Shown: positions 9,092 through 21,872 of the stretch, in pieces
Position numbering within the stretch: the first letter of the stretch is position 1
Layout: each line of letters begins with the position of its first letter
Source of the DNA: Fundidesulfovibrio agrisoli
Lineage (GTDB): Bacteria; Desulfobacterota; Desulfovibrionia; Desulfovibrionales; Desulfovibrionaceae
Length of the DNA: 64,000 nucleotides
Reading direction: 5' to 3'
Assembly: GCF_022808715.1 (NCBI RefSeq)
Contig: NZ_JAKZKX010000005.1
Location: forward strand, 1-64,000
Translations under genes and position numbers: made by a program
The notes under the pieces: generated by a model
What the model was told of the DNA's origin: nothing
The model's input: the letters and a program-made list of their open reading frames with translations, nothing else
The model's database searches: none

Positions 9092-10258
9092 CTATTCCGA
9101 GACGATGCGCTCCTGCGCTTCGGTCAGCAGGAACTCGCCGCGCTCGATCTTGGCCTTGAGCAGCTGGGCGATCTCCAGGGAGAGGGCGTAGCTGGTCAGG
9201 GGCACGGTGCGCACGGTCTGCTCGTTGACCTTGATCTCGCCGCTCTTGAGCTCCTCGAAGGTGGGCTGGGCCAGCACGTTGTTGATGCCGGCCTGGTAGT
9301 CGTGCCCGTAGTCGCGCACGGGCATGGTGATGTCCGCGTCGCTGACGCCGGTGAAAAAGGCCATGTCCTCGTCAAGGATGGGGATGGGAATGCCCACGCC
9401 GACCGACAGCGAGCAGCCGTAGCCCAGGATGGAGACGCCGCGCACCCACTTGGGGTCCATGCCCGCCTTCATGTCGCCCTTGAGCATCAGGGTGCCCGAG
9501 GCCGTCAGCGGGATGCCGCGCTCGTTGCGGGCGGGCTTGGGGTTGTGCTGCGTGCCAGCGCCGATGACCCAGCCCGTGCCGCCGCCCAGCCAGATCTTGG
9601 TGCCCAGGCCGATGGTGCGCAGATAGGGGTCGTTGAACAGGGGCGAGAGCTGGCCCGCGGTGGCGTAGTTGGCGTTGCGCATGCCGGGCTTGAGCGGGCC
9701 CATGTAGGTGTAGGCCACGGCGCTGCCCGTGTTCACGGCCACGTTGTAGCTCTGGTAGCAGTTGCGGGGGTTGAGCAGCTGGGCGTACTTGAGGTCCGCC
9801 AGGGTCACGGACTTGTCCAGCTCGCGCCGGGGGTAGCAGTCCGTGCCGTAGGCCAGGGCCTTGAGGCGCACGGCCTTGCCGCGCAGCAGATCCTCGATGA
9901 CGTGGCCGCCGCCGTAGGTGAAGCGCCCTGGGTGCACCTTGTTCAGGGGGTCGTCGCTGCGGGGCTCGGTGCAGCCCAGGTAGGCGTCCACGGCGGCAAG
10001 GCCCGCGTAGCAGGGCACGTCGTTGAGCCACACCTGCGAGGCCTTCATCACCGGGGGCTCTTGCCCGAAGTTGAACAGCATCCCCGAGGAGCACATGGGC
10101 GAGAAGGTGCCCGTGGTCACCACGTCCACTTCTTTGGCCGCCGCTGTCTTGCCTTTGGAGCGCACCAGGTCCACCATTTCCTCGGCCGTGAGGATGACGG
10201 CTTTTCCCTTTTTGATGCGCTGGTTGATCTCAGCTATGGTTTTCGTAGGCTGGGCCAT
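9092..10258 (-). CDS. Homocysteine biosynthesis protein (COG1900/DUF39)
   Basis: 388 residues from MAQPTKTIAEINQRI. This is the DUF39/COG1900 family, linked genetically to homocysteine formation from aspartate semialdehyde in methanogens and sulfate reducers that lack the usual route. Family landmarks: VDVVTTGTFSPMCSSG (early Cys), NPRNCYQSYNVAVNTG, and LGYGCSLSVGVGIPIPI. No C-terminal CBS pair is present, so this is the short form; its usual ferredoxin/NIL partner is not adjacent. GGAGG lies 8 bases before the chosen ATG at 10258. A strong terminator follows. Confidence 0.88.
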   Translation of the reverse strand: MAQPTKTIAEINQRIKKGKAVILTAEEMVDLVRSKGKTAAAKEVDVVTTGTFSPMCSSGMLFNFGQEPPVMKASQVWLNDVPCYAGLAAVDAYLGCTEPRSDDPLNKVHPGRFTYGGGHVIEDLLRGKAVRLKALAYGTDCYPRRELDKSVTLADLKYAQLLNPRNCYQSYNVAVNTGSAVAYTYMGPLKPGMRNANYATAGQLSPLFNDPYLRTIGLGTKIWLGGGTGWVIGAGTQHNPKPARNERGIPLTASGTLMLKGDMKAGMDPKWVRGVSILGYGCSLSVGVGIPIPILDEDMAFFTGVSDADITMPVRDYGHDYQAGINNVLAQPTFEELKSGEIKVNEQTVRTVPLTSYALSLEIAQLLKAKIERGEFLLTEAQERIVSE

Positions 10259-10417
10259 GCCTCTTGCCTCCATTGGAATCGCAAAATGAGGGCGGATCAT
10301 GCTCAAAATCGCCGCGCTTGGCAATGGGCCCAGGAGCCCCGCCCGCCGGTTGTTGCGGTCCGGCCCGGATTGGACTAGGCCCTAGGCGTCCCGAACGCCG
10401 TCTTTCCCGGTACGTCC

Positions 10418-11725
10418 GTGCTCAAGAACACACTGCGCAGCCATCTTTTGCAGACAGTCACCGAGGCCGACCTCCAGCGCTGGTTCGACCCCCTTGAACT
10501 GCTGCACGACAAGGACTCCTCCGAAGTGGTGGTGGAGTTCCCGCACGCCTATTTCGCCCAGTGGTTCGACGCCCGCGTCAAGGAGCACTTCGAGAAGCAG
10601 CTCGGCCTGCTCATGGGCCAGGGCTGCGTGCTGCGCTACCGCAGCGGCACCCGGGACCAGGGGCTGGAAGCCTCCATGCCCAGGCCCCAGCCCGTGAGCG
10701 TGGATTTCCCCTTCGGCCACGAGTACACCTTCGAGCAGTTCTTCACCAACCACAAGAACCTCTTCCCCCTGGCTTCGGCCAAGGACATAGCGCAAACCCG
10801 CGACCCGAAGTTCAACCCGCTGGTCATCCAGGGCGAACCCGGCACGGGCAAGACCCACCTCATGCGCTGCATGGCCAACGAGGTGAGCAAGGGCGTGGAC
10901 AAGAAGCTCGTGTTCGTGGGGGACATGGACGAACTGGCCGAACTCTACGTCTCTGGCAGCAGGGACCCCGGGCAGAGCGTGCGCACCGGCCTGGCCGCCT
11001 GCAAGGCATTCTTCCTGGACGACCTGCACCGCCTGGATAACTACCCGCTGCTGGCATCCGAGATTCTGAGCCTGTTCAACGCCTACATCAACTCGCGCAG
11101 CCTCATGGTCTTCACCACGGCCATGCCCCTCGGAGCCTGCGCCGGGCTGCCCCCCGAGCTGCGCACGCGGCTCGAAAGCGGTCTCATGGTCCAGCTCGCC
11201 CCGCCGGACCTGGACGTGCGCATGAAATACGTCCAGGACCGCAGCCAGAAGAAGCAACTGCAACTGAGCAAGTCCCAGATGCTCACCCTGGCCCAGAGCC
11301 ACAGGGATTTCCGCGGCCTGCTCGGAGTGCTCAACAAGTTCCAGGCCTTCCGCGAGCTTCTGAAGCGCGACATATCGGACGCCATCTTCGAGAACATCCT
11401 GGGCCGCTCCAAGACTGCCAAGGCGGCCAAGGCCACGCCCGATTCCATCCTGGAACTGGTTGCCGAGCGCTTCAAGGTGGACAAGCGCGACCTGCTGGGC
11501 TCCAGGCGCACCAAGGACCTGGTCCTGGCCAGACAGGTGGCCATGCTGCTCTGCCGGGAGGAGCTGGGGCTCTCCTACCCGGCCCTGGGCAAGCTCTTCG
11601 GCGGGAAGGACCACTCCACCGTGCTGTACGGTGTCAAAAAAATCCATAAATTGCAGAACAATAGTAACGATATGAAAAATCTTGTGAACTCGCTGCGGAA
11701 AAGCTGTCAGCAAACGAACGCCTGA
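10418..11725 (+). CDS. dnaA: Chromosomal replication initiator DnaA (divergent)
   Basis: 435 residues, GTG start. Domain I is residues 1-75. The AAA+ core has Walker A GEPGTGKTH (139-147), Walker B AFFLDDLH (198-204; most DnaA have IDDIQ-like) and a box VII-like RTRLESGL with Arg near 251. Domain IV carries the origin-binding signature with DHSTV (398-402). Box variations and a long 211-250 segment make it more divergent than typical DnaA, as I recall for the origin-linked DnaA of Desulfovibrio. It opens the dnaA-dnaN-gyrB-gyrA cluster; 877 non-coding bases separate it from dnaN. Confidence 0.93.
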   Translation: MLKNTLRSHLLQTVTEADLQRWFDPLELLHDKDSSEVVVEFPHAYFAQWFDARVKEHFEKQLGLLMGQGCVLRYRSGTRDQGLEASMPRPQPVSVDFPFGHEYTFEQFFTNHKNLFPLASAKDIAQTRDPKFNPLVIQGEPGTGKTHLMRCMANEVSKGVDKKLVFVGDMDELAELYVSGSRDPGQSVRTGLAACKAFFLDDLHRLDNYPLLASEILSLFNAYINSRSLMVFTTAMPLGACAGLPPELRTRLESGLMVQLAPPDLDVRMKYVQDRSQKKQLQLSKSQMLTLAQSHRDFRGLLGVLNKFQAFRELLKRDISDAIFENILGRSKTAKAAKATPDSILELVAERFKVDKRDLLGSRRTKDLVLARQVAMLLCREELGLSYPALGKLFGGKDHSTVLYGVKKIHKLQNNSNDMKNLVNSLRKSCQQTNA

Positions 11726-12511
11726 GTCGCCTTCCGGCCCCTGAAAACGCCGTCCGGTTCGTTTCCCGCACGAGGATAATCACTTTTTTAATGTTTCATT
11801 CAAGCTGGTTGCGTGCATTTGGAACAAAAGCGGCCCCTCTACAAAAGCTACTAATTTTTTCAAATACCCTTGAGTAGGAAGAAGAGACGCCTGTTCCTTC
11901 CGGGCGGATGGGAGAAGAACCTAAGTGCGGCCCAGCCTCCCGGATGAAAACCCGCGAGAACTGGACGGGGCCTGTCCGGGCTGTGCCGGTGCAGGACATC
12001 CCTCCAGACCGGAACATTCCAAAAATGGTGGCCCTGGTTTCTTTTTCCCCTTGCAGGCAGGGCGGTCCCTGCGCGGGGAATGAAAAGAGCTCCTAAAGGG
12101 AGAGAGGCAATCAGAAGAAGGCGCATGCGCCGGACCGGCGCCGTCCGTCCTTGGGCAGATTCCCCGTATCGCCCTGACCCCACCAGTGAGTCATCAGGTC
12201 GCACGCGCGCAATGGTCGAACAGGCCGGGGAGCGGATCTCCGGTTGCGAGTCCTCCGGGCGCGTGCGCGCCATGGAACCCTGAGCCTGACGAAGCCTCCG
12301 GGAGGGTGTTCGAGGCGGTGTTTCCCGTGATCGGGCGAAGCTGAAGTCGTCGTGTTGTTTATGACATGGCGCGCCCCAGGGGCCTGCGCCTAAGGCTCTC
12401 GCGTCCTGTTTTCCGGGCCGGGGAGGGCGGCCTTGCGGGGCTTGGCCCGGTCCCCGCGGCGGGCTGGCGCTTCGGCCCGCCAACCCGCGCCATTGCTTGA
12501 TCCACAAGGGC

Positions 12512-12539
12512 TTGTGCTTTGGTTTTTTTTCCGTATACT
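12512..12539 (+). promoter_or_regulatory. dnaN promoter
   Basis: TTGTGC (-35, 12512-12517), a 16-bp T-rich spacer, and TATACT (-10, 12534-12539), predicting a start near 12546. The spacing and the TTTGGYTTT spacer text are shared with the promoter of the island ORF at 60076-60279. Confidence 0.65.
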
Positions 12540-12543
12540 CCCG

Positions 12544-12589
12544 CTTGCCCCAACTATGATCCAGACAATTCCCGACCATAGCCGCCCAA
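12544..12589 (+). repeat. dnaN 5' leader, duplicated inside the island
   Basis: This 46-base leader, beginning CTTGCCCCAACTATGATCC, is identical to 60292-60337 on the minus strand. The Shine-Dalgarno region (AAGGAGAT versus AAAGGAGAT) and the first codons also match closely. A short inverted repeat (CTATG 12554-12558 / CATAG 12577-12581) lies within it. Identity starts almost at the predicted transcription start. Confidence 0.9.
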
Positions 12590-12602
12590 GGAGATGACCC
12601 CA

Positions 12603-16186
<3,584 letters not shown>

Positions 16187-16216
16187 GTTGTGCCCGGTGG
16201 AGCAGGGCGGGGGAGA

Positions 16217-16256
16217 GCCTCCGGCGGCCAAAGGGCCTTCGGCCCTCTGGACTCCC
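16217..16256 (-). repeat. Intergenic hairpin repeat, copy E (reverse)
   Basis: GCCTCCGGCGGCC (16217-16229), then a hairpin around CAAAGGGCC-TTC-GGCCCTCTGG and GACTCCC. It faces copy F about 60 bp further on. Confidence 0.75.
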
Positions 16257-16318
16257 TTATAGGTCTTTGCTTCCTGGAACACTTCCGGCTGATCGAGAGA
16301 ACTTTGATTATTTAAAAC

Positions 16319-16356
16319 GGGATTCCAAAGGGCGCAGCCCTTTGGCCGCCGGAGGC
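16319..16356 (+). repeat. Intergenic hairpin repeat, copy F (forward)
   Basis: GGGATTCC, a perfect CCAAAGGGC-GCA-GCCCTTTGG hairpin, then GGCCGCCGGAGGC ending at 16356. Copies E and F are inverted relative to each other and could pair into one long cruciform between gyrB and gyrA. Confidence 0.75.
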
Positions 16357-16408
16357 CTCTCCCAAACCGCACCCCGCCCCCGGCGCCGAACACCATACGA
16401 GGCATCAC

Positions 16409-18880
16409 GTGCTCGACCAGAACGCTGAAGACAACAAGAACATCTCCATCGAGGAGGAACTCAAGAAGTCCTACCTCGAGTACTCCCTTTCGGTCATCGT
16501 GGGGCGCGCCATTCCGGACGTGCGCGACGGCCTCAAGCCCGTGCACAGGCGCATCCTCTACGCCATGCACGAGCTCTCCAACGGCTGGAACAGGCCCTAC
16601 AAGAAGTCCGCGCGCATCGTCGGCGACGTCATCGGTAAATACCACCCCCACGGCGACTCCGCCGTGTACGACGCCCTGGTGCGCATGGCGCAGGACTTCT
16701 CCATGCGCGACCCCCTGGTGGACGGCCAGGGCAACTTCGGCTCCATCGACGGCGACGCCGCGGCGGCCATGCGTTACACCGAAGTGCGCATGTCCCGCCT
16801 GACCAGCGAGTTTTTGGGCGACATCGAGAAGGAGACGGTCGACTTCCGGCCCAACTACGACAACTCCCTGGACGAGCCCTCGGTGCTGCCCACCAAGGTG
16901 CCCAACCTGCTGCTCAACGGCAGCTCGGGCATCGCGGTCGGCATGGCCACCAACATTCCGCCGCACAACCTGGGCGAACTCTGCGACGCGCTGCTGCACA
17001 TCGTGGATTCGCCCGATTGCAGCGTGGATTCGGTCATCGCCCACATCCACGGGCCGGACTTCCCCACCGGGGCCTCCATCTACGGCGGGCAGGGCCTGCT
17101 TGACGCCTACCGCACCGGGCGCGGCTCCATCAAGATGCGCGGCACTGTTGAGATCGAGCCCCAGAAAAAGGGCCACGAGCTGGTGGTCATCCGGGAGATT
17201 CCCTACGCCCTGAACAAGTCCACCCTGGTGGAGAAGATCGCCCAGCTCATCAACGAGAAGAAGATCGACGGCGTCTCCGACCTGCGCGACGAGTCCGACC
17301 GCAAGGGCATCCGGGTGGTTCTGGAGCTCAAGCGCGGCTCCATCCCGGACATCGTCATCAACAGCCTCTACAAGTTCACCCCGCTGGAGACCAGCTTCGG
17401 CATCAACATGCTGGTGGTTGCGGGCAATCGCCCGGCACTGCTGAACATCAAGCAGATGCTCACCTACTTCCTGGACCACCGCAAGGAAGTGATCCTGCGC
17501 CGCTCCCGCTTCGACCTGCGCAAGAGCGAGGAGCGTGCCCACATTCTGGAAGGCCTGCGCATCGCCCTGGACAACATCGACGAGGTGGTGCGCCTGATCC
17601 GGGCCTCCAAGACGCCGGTGGAAGCCAAGGAACGCCTGATGGAGCGCTTCGCCCTGTCGGAGCGCCAGTCCCAGGCGATCCTGGACATGCGCCTGCAGCG
17701 CCTGACCAACCTGGAGCGCGAGAAGCTGCTTGAGGAATACGCCGAGCTGCTCAAGCTCATCGAGTACCTGCGCTCCATCCTGGAGAACGACGAGGTGCTG
17801 CGCGGGGTCATCCGCGACGAAATCAAGGATCTCAAGGAGAAGTACGCCACTCCCAGGCGCACACAGGTGCTGGAGAGCCTCGAAGGCATCGACATCGAGG
17901 ACCTCATCCCCGACGAGAACGTGGTCATCACGCTGTCGCGCCGGGGCTACATCAAACGCACCCCGCTGGACACCTATCAGCAGCAGCGCCGTGGCGGGAA
18001 GGGCATCGCCGGAGTGCACACCTCCGGTGAGGACTTCATCCAGAGCTTCTCCATCACCACGAACCACCAGTACCTGCTGCTCTTCACCAACCTGGGCAAG
18101 ATGCACCAGCTCAAGGTGCACCAGATCCCCGAGGGCTCCCGCACGGCCAAGGGCCAGCACATCGCCAACCTGCTGCCCATGGACAAGGAGGAGTTCATCG
18201 CCACGGCCATCACCATCCGCGAGTTCTCCCCAGAGCGCTTCTTCCTGTTCGTGACGCGCCGGGGCATGGTCAAGCGCACCGCGCTGGACCTGTACAAGAA
18301 CGTGCGCGTAGGCGGCATCCGGGCCGTGAACCTGAACGAGGGCGACGAACTGCTGGACGTGAAGGAAGTCCCCTCCAACGCCGAGATCCTGCTGGCCACC
18401 GAATACGGGCAGGGCATCCGCTTCAGCGTCTCCGACGTGCGGCCCATGGGCCGCAGCGCCACCGGCGTGAAGGGCATCGCCCTGGCCGGGAAGGACCGCG
18501 TGGCCTCGGGCGTCGTCTTCGGCGACCCGGACCGCAACCAGGTGCTCACCGTTTCGGCAAACGGCTTCGGCAAGCGCTCCGACGTGGACCTCTACCGTTT
18601 GCAGACCCGCAGCGGCAAAGGCGTTATCAACATGAAGGTCACGGCCAAGACCGGCCACGTCGTCGGGGCGGCCCCTGTCTCCGAGACGGACGACATCCTG
18701 CTGCTCACTTCGGCCAACAAGATCATCCGCACCTCTGTTGCATCTGTGCGCAACGTGGGCCGCGCCGCCCAGGGCGTGACCCTGGTGGCCATGGACAACG
18801 GGGACCAGGTGGTCGGGTTCGACATCGTGGAATCCGAATCCTCGCCGACCCAGCAGCCCGAAAAACCCGATACCGTCTAA
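16409..18880 (+). CDS. gyrA: DNA gyrase subunit A
   Basis: 823 residues, GTG start with GAGG 7 bases upstream. The catalytic tyrosine is in [11 protein letters not shown] (about residue 119). The quinolone-resistance region reads [17 protein letters not shown], with the wild-type Ser and Asp. The C-terminal domain (about 510-800) has six beta-pinwheel blades with GyrA boxes such as QQRRGGKGI. It is separated from gyrB by the E/F hairpin repeats, and the fluoride-channel ATG follows its stop without a gap. Confidence 0.97.
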   Translation: MLDQNAEDNKNISIEEELKKSYLEYSLSVIVGRAIPDVRDGLKPVHRRILYAMHELSNGWNRPYKKSARIVGDVIGKYHPHGDSAVYDALVRMAQDFSMRDPLVDGQGNFGSIDGDAAAAMRYTEVRMSRLTSEFLGDIEKETVDFRPNYDNSLDEPSVLPTKVPNLLLNGSSGIAVGMATNIPPHNLGELCDALLHIVDSPDCSVDSVIAHIHGPDFPTGASIYGGQGLLDAYRTGRGSIKMRGTVEIEPQKKGHELVVIREIPYALNKSTLVEKIAQLINEKKIDGVSDLRDESDRKGIRVVLELKRGSIPDIVINSLYKFTPLETSFGINMLVVAGNRPALLNIKQMLTYFLDHRKEVILRRSRFDLRKSEERAHILEGLRIALDNIDEVVRLIRASKTPVEAKERLMERFALSERQSQAILDMRLQRLTNLEREKLLEEYAELLKLIEYLRSILENDEVLRGVIRDEIKDLKEKYATPRRTQVLESLEGIDIEDLIPDENVVITLSRRGYIKRTPLDTYQQQRRGGKGIAGVHTSGEDFIQSFSITTNHQYLLLFTNLGKMHQLKVHQIPEGSRTAKGQHIANLLPMDKEEFIATAITIREFSPERFFLFVTRRGMVKRTALDLYKNVRVGGIRAVNLNEGDELLDVKEVPSNAEILLATEYGQGIRFSVSDVRPMGRSATGVKGIALAGKDRVASGVVFGDPDRNQVLTVSANGFGKRSDVDLYRLQTRSGKGVINMKVTAKTGHVVGAAPVSETDDILLLTSANKIIRTSVASVRNVGRAAQGVTLVAMDNGDQVVGFDIVESESSPTQQPEKPDTV

Positions 18881-19258
18881 ATGGGCCGGAATCTGCTCTA
18901 TATCGCGTTGGCTGGCTCGGCTGGAACCCTGGCCCGTTTTTTCCTTTCAAACGCGGTACAGAGGATTTGTGGGGCCGACTTTTCCTGGGGCACCTGGGCG
19001 GTGAACGTGCTCGGGTGCTTCCTGTTCGGCCTTGTCTGGGTGCTCTCGGAGGAGAGGTTCCTGTTCTCCTCCGAGACCCGGCTCATCATCCTGGTGGGCT
19101 TCATGGGAGCCTTCACCACCTTCTCCACCTACATCTTCGAGAGCGCCGCTTTCGGCACCAGCGGCGACATGCTGCGCATGGCCGCGAACCTGCTGGGGCA
19201 GAACATAGCCGGATTCGCCGCCCTGTTCCTGGGCATGGCCAGCGGGAGGATCGTCTGA
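18881..19258 (+). CDS. crcB: Fluoride channel CrcB/FluC
   Basis: 125 residues, four predicted membrane helices, the normal size of a single FluC subunit that works as an antiparallel dimer to export fluoride. Diagnostic stretches: GSAGTLARFFL near the N-terminus, TWAVNVLGCFLFG, and the pore motif GFMGAFTTFSTY (about residues 72-83) with the polar track Thr/Ser and paired Phe. The ATG follows the gyrA stop directly, so no separate fluoride riboswitch is possible here. It overlaps the DUF190 gene by one base; that pairing is frequent. Confidence 0.93.
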   Translation: MGRNLLYIALAGSAGTLARFFLSNAVQRICGADFSWGTWAVNVLGCFLFGLVWVLSEERFLFSSETRLIILVGFMGAFTTFSTYIFESAAFGTSGDMLRMAANLLGQNIAGFAALFLGMASGRIV

Positions 19259-19593
19259 TGCAATGGACCACCCTTGAGCGACTGCGCATGTACATGGGCG
19301 AGAACGACCGCCATGAAGGCAAGCTCACCTACGAGCACCTGGTCCGCCGGGCCTCTGAGCATGGCCTGGCCGGAGCCACCGTGCTGCGCGGCATGATGGG
19401 CTACGGCGGTCACAAGCAGATCCACACGGCCAAAATCCTTGTGCTCTCGGGCGAGATGCCTGTGATCGTGGAGATCATCGACAGGGCCGGCAAGCTGGAG
19501 GATTTCTGCCGGGACAACGAATCCGCCCTCTCCAACGTGCTGGTCACGCGCGACAGCGTTTCTGCCTGGGTGCGGGAGAAGCCCGGGGAGTAG
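19258..19593 (+). CDS. DUF190 family protein
   Basis: 111 residues, a PII-like small soluble protein of the DUF190 family, often paired with crcB. It contains LRMYMGENDRHEGKLTYEHLVRRA, HGLAGATVLRGMMGYG and a central LSGEMPVIVEIID strand, which match the family core. The start codon overlaps the crcB stop (TGATG), so the two are translationally coupled. It probably modulates or senses the state of the fluoride channel; direct evidence for that role is lacking in general. Confidence 0.88.
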   Translation: MQWTTLERLRMYMGENDRHEGKLTYEHLVRRASEHGLAGATVLRGMMGYGGHKQIHTAKILVLSGEMPVIVEIIDRAGKLEDFCRDNESALSNVLVTRDSVSAWVREKPGE

Positions 19594-19598
19594 GGGGG

Positions 19599-19880
19599 TC
19601 AGTCGGCCCTGATCGGGCCTTTGCCGAAGCGCAGCTTCATGACCATGATGGACAGCGTGAGCAGCAGGCTCACCCCGTTGGCGGCCATGACAGCGATGGA
19701 ATCGATGACCACCCCGTAGAGGAACCAGAGCGCCACCCCGGAGCAGAGCAGCATGTACATGCGCAGGGAGATGTCCTCCACGGAGCGCGTGCGCCAGGTG
19801 TGCAGCACCTGGGGCAGATAGGAGGCCGTGGTCAGGCATCCCGCCGCGATTCCCAACCCTTCCTGAAACAGCTTTTCCAC
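19599..19880 (-). CDS. SemiSWEET-type sugar transporter
   Basis: 93 residues, three transmembrane helices, one PQ-loop triple-helix bundle that would dimerise. The PQ motif is in TTASYLPQVLHTWRTRSVEDIS (about residues 16-37) and the third-helix polar/Asn feature is ANGVSLLLTL. The start is GTG at 19880 because GGGGAGG lies 6 bases before it; upstream codons lack a site. It is convergent with the DUF190 gene (5-bp gap) and divergent from coaBC. Sugar specificity cannot be predicted. Confidence 0.85.
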   Translation of the reverse strand: MEKLFQEGLGIAAGCLTTASYLPQVLHTWRTRSVEDISLRMYMLLCSGVALWFLYGVVIDSIAVMAANGVSLLLTLSIMVMKLRFGKGPIRAD

Positions 19881-19929
19881 CAGCAACCTCCCCTTTGACA
19901 GCGCAACCAACCTCATACATGATCGGCCA

Positions 19930-21168
19930 ATGCTGCCACACCACCTGAAATTCACCGTGCATCACGGCGAGCGCGTGCACCTTGGAGTAACCGGGAGCAT
20001 CGCAGCGTACAAGTCCCTTGAGCTGCTGCGCATCCTTAGCGAGCTTGAGCTCATCGTGAGCGTCACGCTCACGGAGGCGGCAACGCGCTTCATCACCCCG
20101 CTGAGCTTCGAGTCGCTTGGCGCGAGCCACGTCTATTCCGGCATGTGGACCGGGTCGGACAGCGCCTTCGGGCATTTGGAGCCCTCCCAGGAAGCCCGCT
20201 GCATGGTCATCGCCCCGGCCACCGCCAACACTATCGCCAAGCTGACGCACGGCATCGCGGACGAGATCCTCTCCACGCAGGCCCTGGCCTTCGCCGGCCC
20301 CATGCTGGTGGCGCCGGCCATGAACCCGCGCCTCTGGGACGCCAAGCCCACGCAGCATAACCTGGCCATGTTGCGGGATCGCGGCGTGACCGTCATCGAG
20401 CCCGAGTGCGGGCAGATGGCTTGCGGCGAAACCGGCAAAGGGCGCATGCCCAACCCGCACGACATCGCCGCGCAGGTGCTCAAAGCCATGACCAACCCGG
20501 ACATGGCCGGCACCCGCGTGCTGGTCTCGCTCGGCCCCACACGCGAATTTTTCGACCCCGCGCGTTACTGGTCCAACCCTTCCACGGGGCTCATGGGGGC
20601 CGCCCTGGCCATGGCCGCCTGGCTGCGGGGCGCGGACGTGACTGTTGTGCACGGGCCGGTGGACCTCTGGCTGCCCGGCAGCATCCGGCGAATCCCCGTG
20701 CAGACCGCGCAGGAGATGTTCGAGGCCTGCACCGGCATCTGGAAACAGCAGGACTACGGCATCATGACGGCGGCGGTCTCCGATTTCTCTCCGGTTCCGT
20801 ACGGCAACGAGAAGTTCAAGAAGCGCAGCCTTGATTCCGACGAGATCATGATCCCCTTCAGGACCAACCCCGACATCCTGCGCACGCTCGGTGCCATCAA
20901 GGCGGAGGGGCAGAGGCTGCTTGGCTTCTGCGCCGAGACCTCCGACCTCGCCCGCTACGCCTCCATGAAGCTCAAGGAAAAGAACTGCGACATGATGGTG
21001 GCCAACTCCATCGCCGTCACGGGTCCGGGCGCTTCCAGCGGCTTCGCGGCCAAAACCAACCAGGTGCTTGTGGTCGATTCCCTGGGCCGCAGCGAGCAGT
21101 GGCCCACGCTGAGCAAGACCGAGGTGGCCTGGAGGCTCCTGGAATGGATGACACAACTTTTGCCTTGA
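19930..21168 (+). CDS. coaBC: Bifunctional phosphopantothenoylcysteine decarboxylase/phosphopantothenate-cysteine ligase
   Basis: 412 residues, two middle steps of coenzyme A synthesis. The N-terminal flavoprotein domain has HLGVTGSIAAYKSLELLRIL, VIAPATANTIAKL, the substrate motif APAMNPRLWD and the catalytic-Cys region ECGQMACGETGKGRMP (about 158-174). The C-terminal CoaB ligase domain begins near residue 190 (VLVSLGPTREFFDPARYWSNPSTG) and has MTAAVSDFSP and the late ANSI motif. There is no strong ribosome site before the ATG. The small gene at 21144 overlaps its end by 25 bases. Confidence 0.95.
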   Translation: MLPHHLKFTVHHGERVHLGVTGSIAAYKSLELLRILSELELIVSVTLTEAATRFITPLSFESLGASHVYSGMWTGSDSAFGHLEPSQEARCMVIAPATANTIAKLTHGIADEILSTQALAFAGPMLVAPAMNPRLWDAKPTQHNLAMLRDRGVTVIEPECGQMACGETGKGRMPNPHDIAAQVLKAMTNPDMAGTRVLVSLGPTREFFDPARYWSNPSTGLMGAALAMAAWLRGADVTVVHGPVDLWLPGSIRRIPVQTAQEMFEACTGIWKQQDYGIMTAAVSDFSPVPYGNEKFKKRSLDSDEIMIPFRTNPDILRTLGAIKAEGQRLLGFCAETSDLARYASMKLKEKNCDMMVANSIAVTGPGASSGFAAKTNQVLVVDSLGRSEQWPTLSKTEVAWRLLEWMTQLLP

Positions 21169-21755
21169 GCGGCCCTTTCCGGGTGCTGCATCAGGCCGGT
21201 ATCCGCTATTTGCTGCCTGGACCACCTCCTCAGAAACGAGTGGACGTCCCTTCTGGTTCGGCCCCCGGGCAGGAGGCCACCCCCTCGCCCTCCAGTGTTC
21301 AGGAAGTTCCGTTTGAGGCCCCTTGGACCGATTTCCTGGCCAAGGTTCCTGCCTCGCCCATCTTCCTGTTCACCTACAAAGCCCTCGGCGCCGACCTGGC
21401 TGGGGGGGGCTCCTCCGAGCGCTCCGCTTTGTGGCGCTCGATTGTCGGGGCCCTGAGCCTTCCCCGTGGCAGCGTCGGCTTCTGGCCCTGCCTGCGTCCC
21501 GGCACCGAGGATGACCCGGTTCCCGCACCCCAGTTCGGCGAAGGTCTCCGGCGCATCGCACCCCGCGTTCTGGTTGATTTTTCTGCCGAAGGGGAGGGCG
21601 GGTTCGCGCGTCGCTGCTTGATGGATGCCAACGCTGCTTTCGGCCTGAACATTTCATATTTCCCGGCGCCATCGCCGGAAGAGCTGCTGCTTGCTGGTCC
21701 GGAGGGTTGCAACACAGTGGCCCGTCAACTTCTGGAGCTTCTGCAAGCGGGCTGA
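21144..21755 (+). CDS. Unknown protein coupled to coaBC
   Basis: 203 residues from MDDTTFALSGPFRVLHQ; I do not recognise the family. It begins inside the last codons of coaBC and so is probably translated by coupling. It has no membrane helix or cysteine motif. A Pro/Ser-rich linker (about residues 27-53) joins an N-terminal segment (LHQAGIRYLLPG) to a core with FLFTYKALGADL, SVGFWPCLRPG and VLVDFSAEGEGG, then a C-terminal helix. The pattern of strands, aromatic residues and ELLLAGPEG suggests an alpha/beta fold. Codon use is chromosomal. Confidence 0.6.
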   Translation: MDDTTFALSGPFRVLHQAGIRYLLPGPPPQKRVDVPSGSAPGQEATPSPSSVQEVPFEAPWTDFLAKVPASPIFLFTYKALGADLAGGGSSERSALWRSIVGALSLPRGSVGFWPCLRPGTEDDPVPAPQFGEGLRRIAPRVLVDFSAEGEGGFARRCLMDANAAFGLNISYFPAPSPEELLLAGPEGCNTVARQLLELLQAG

Positions 21756-21764
21756 CCGCCAAGG

Positions 21765-21794
21765 CTTGACAAACCCGCACCCCCCTCATTACCA
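21765..21794 (+). promoter_or_regulatory. Possible promoter of the epimerase gene
   Basis: A consensus TTGACA (21765-21770) followed after 17 bp by a weak TTACCA lies about 100 bp before the epimerase ATG. The -35 is perfect and the -10 is poor, so confidence is modest. Confidence 0.4.
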
Positions 21795-21872
21795 GCACTG
21801 CATTCCACAAGAACTGCAAAAGGCCCATTCGCTCACGCACACGCCACGCCATATCACACCGAAGGATCGTTC

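Larger units (their letters stand above)
11726..12602. other. Non-coding dnaA-dnaN gap, candidate oriC
   Basis: 877 bp without a convincing gene between dnaA and dnaN, the classic origin position. It starts with an AT-richer tract (about 11779-11880, several T/A runs), a possible unwinding zone. DnaA-box matches are few: TGATCCACA at 12498-12506 (8/9 to TTATCCACA) and a poorer TTATCCTCG on the minus strand near 11771-11779. An imperfect hairpin spans about 12044-12079. Two similar GCGYGCGCGC-ATGG motifs occur near 12200-12275. The dnaN promoter lies at the right edge. Confidence 0.6.

Noticed and set aside
17977-18573. Minus-strand frame inside gyrA with a run of Ser/Arg.
   Set aside because: Antisense shadow of gyrA; no signals.
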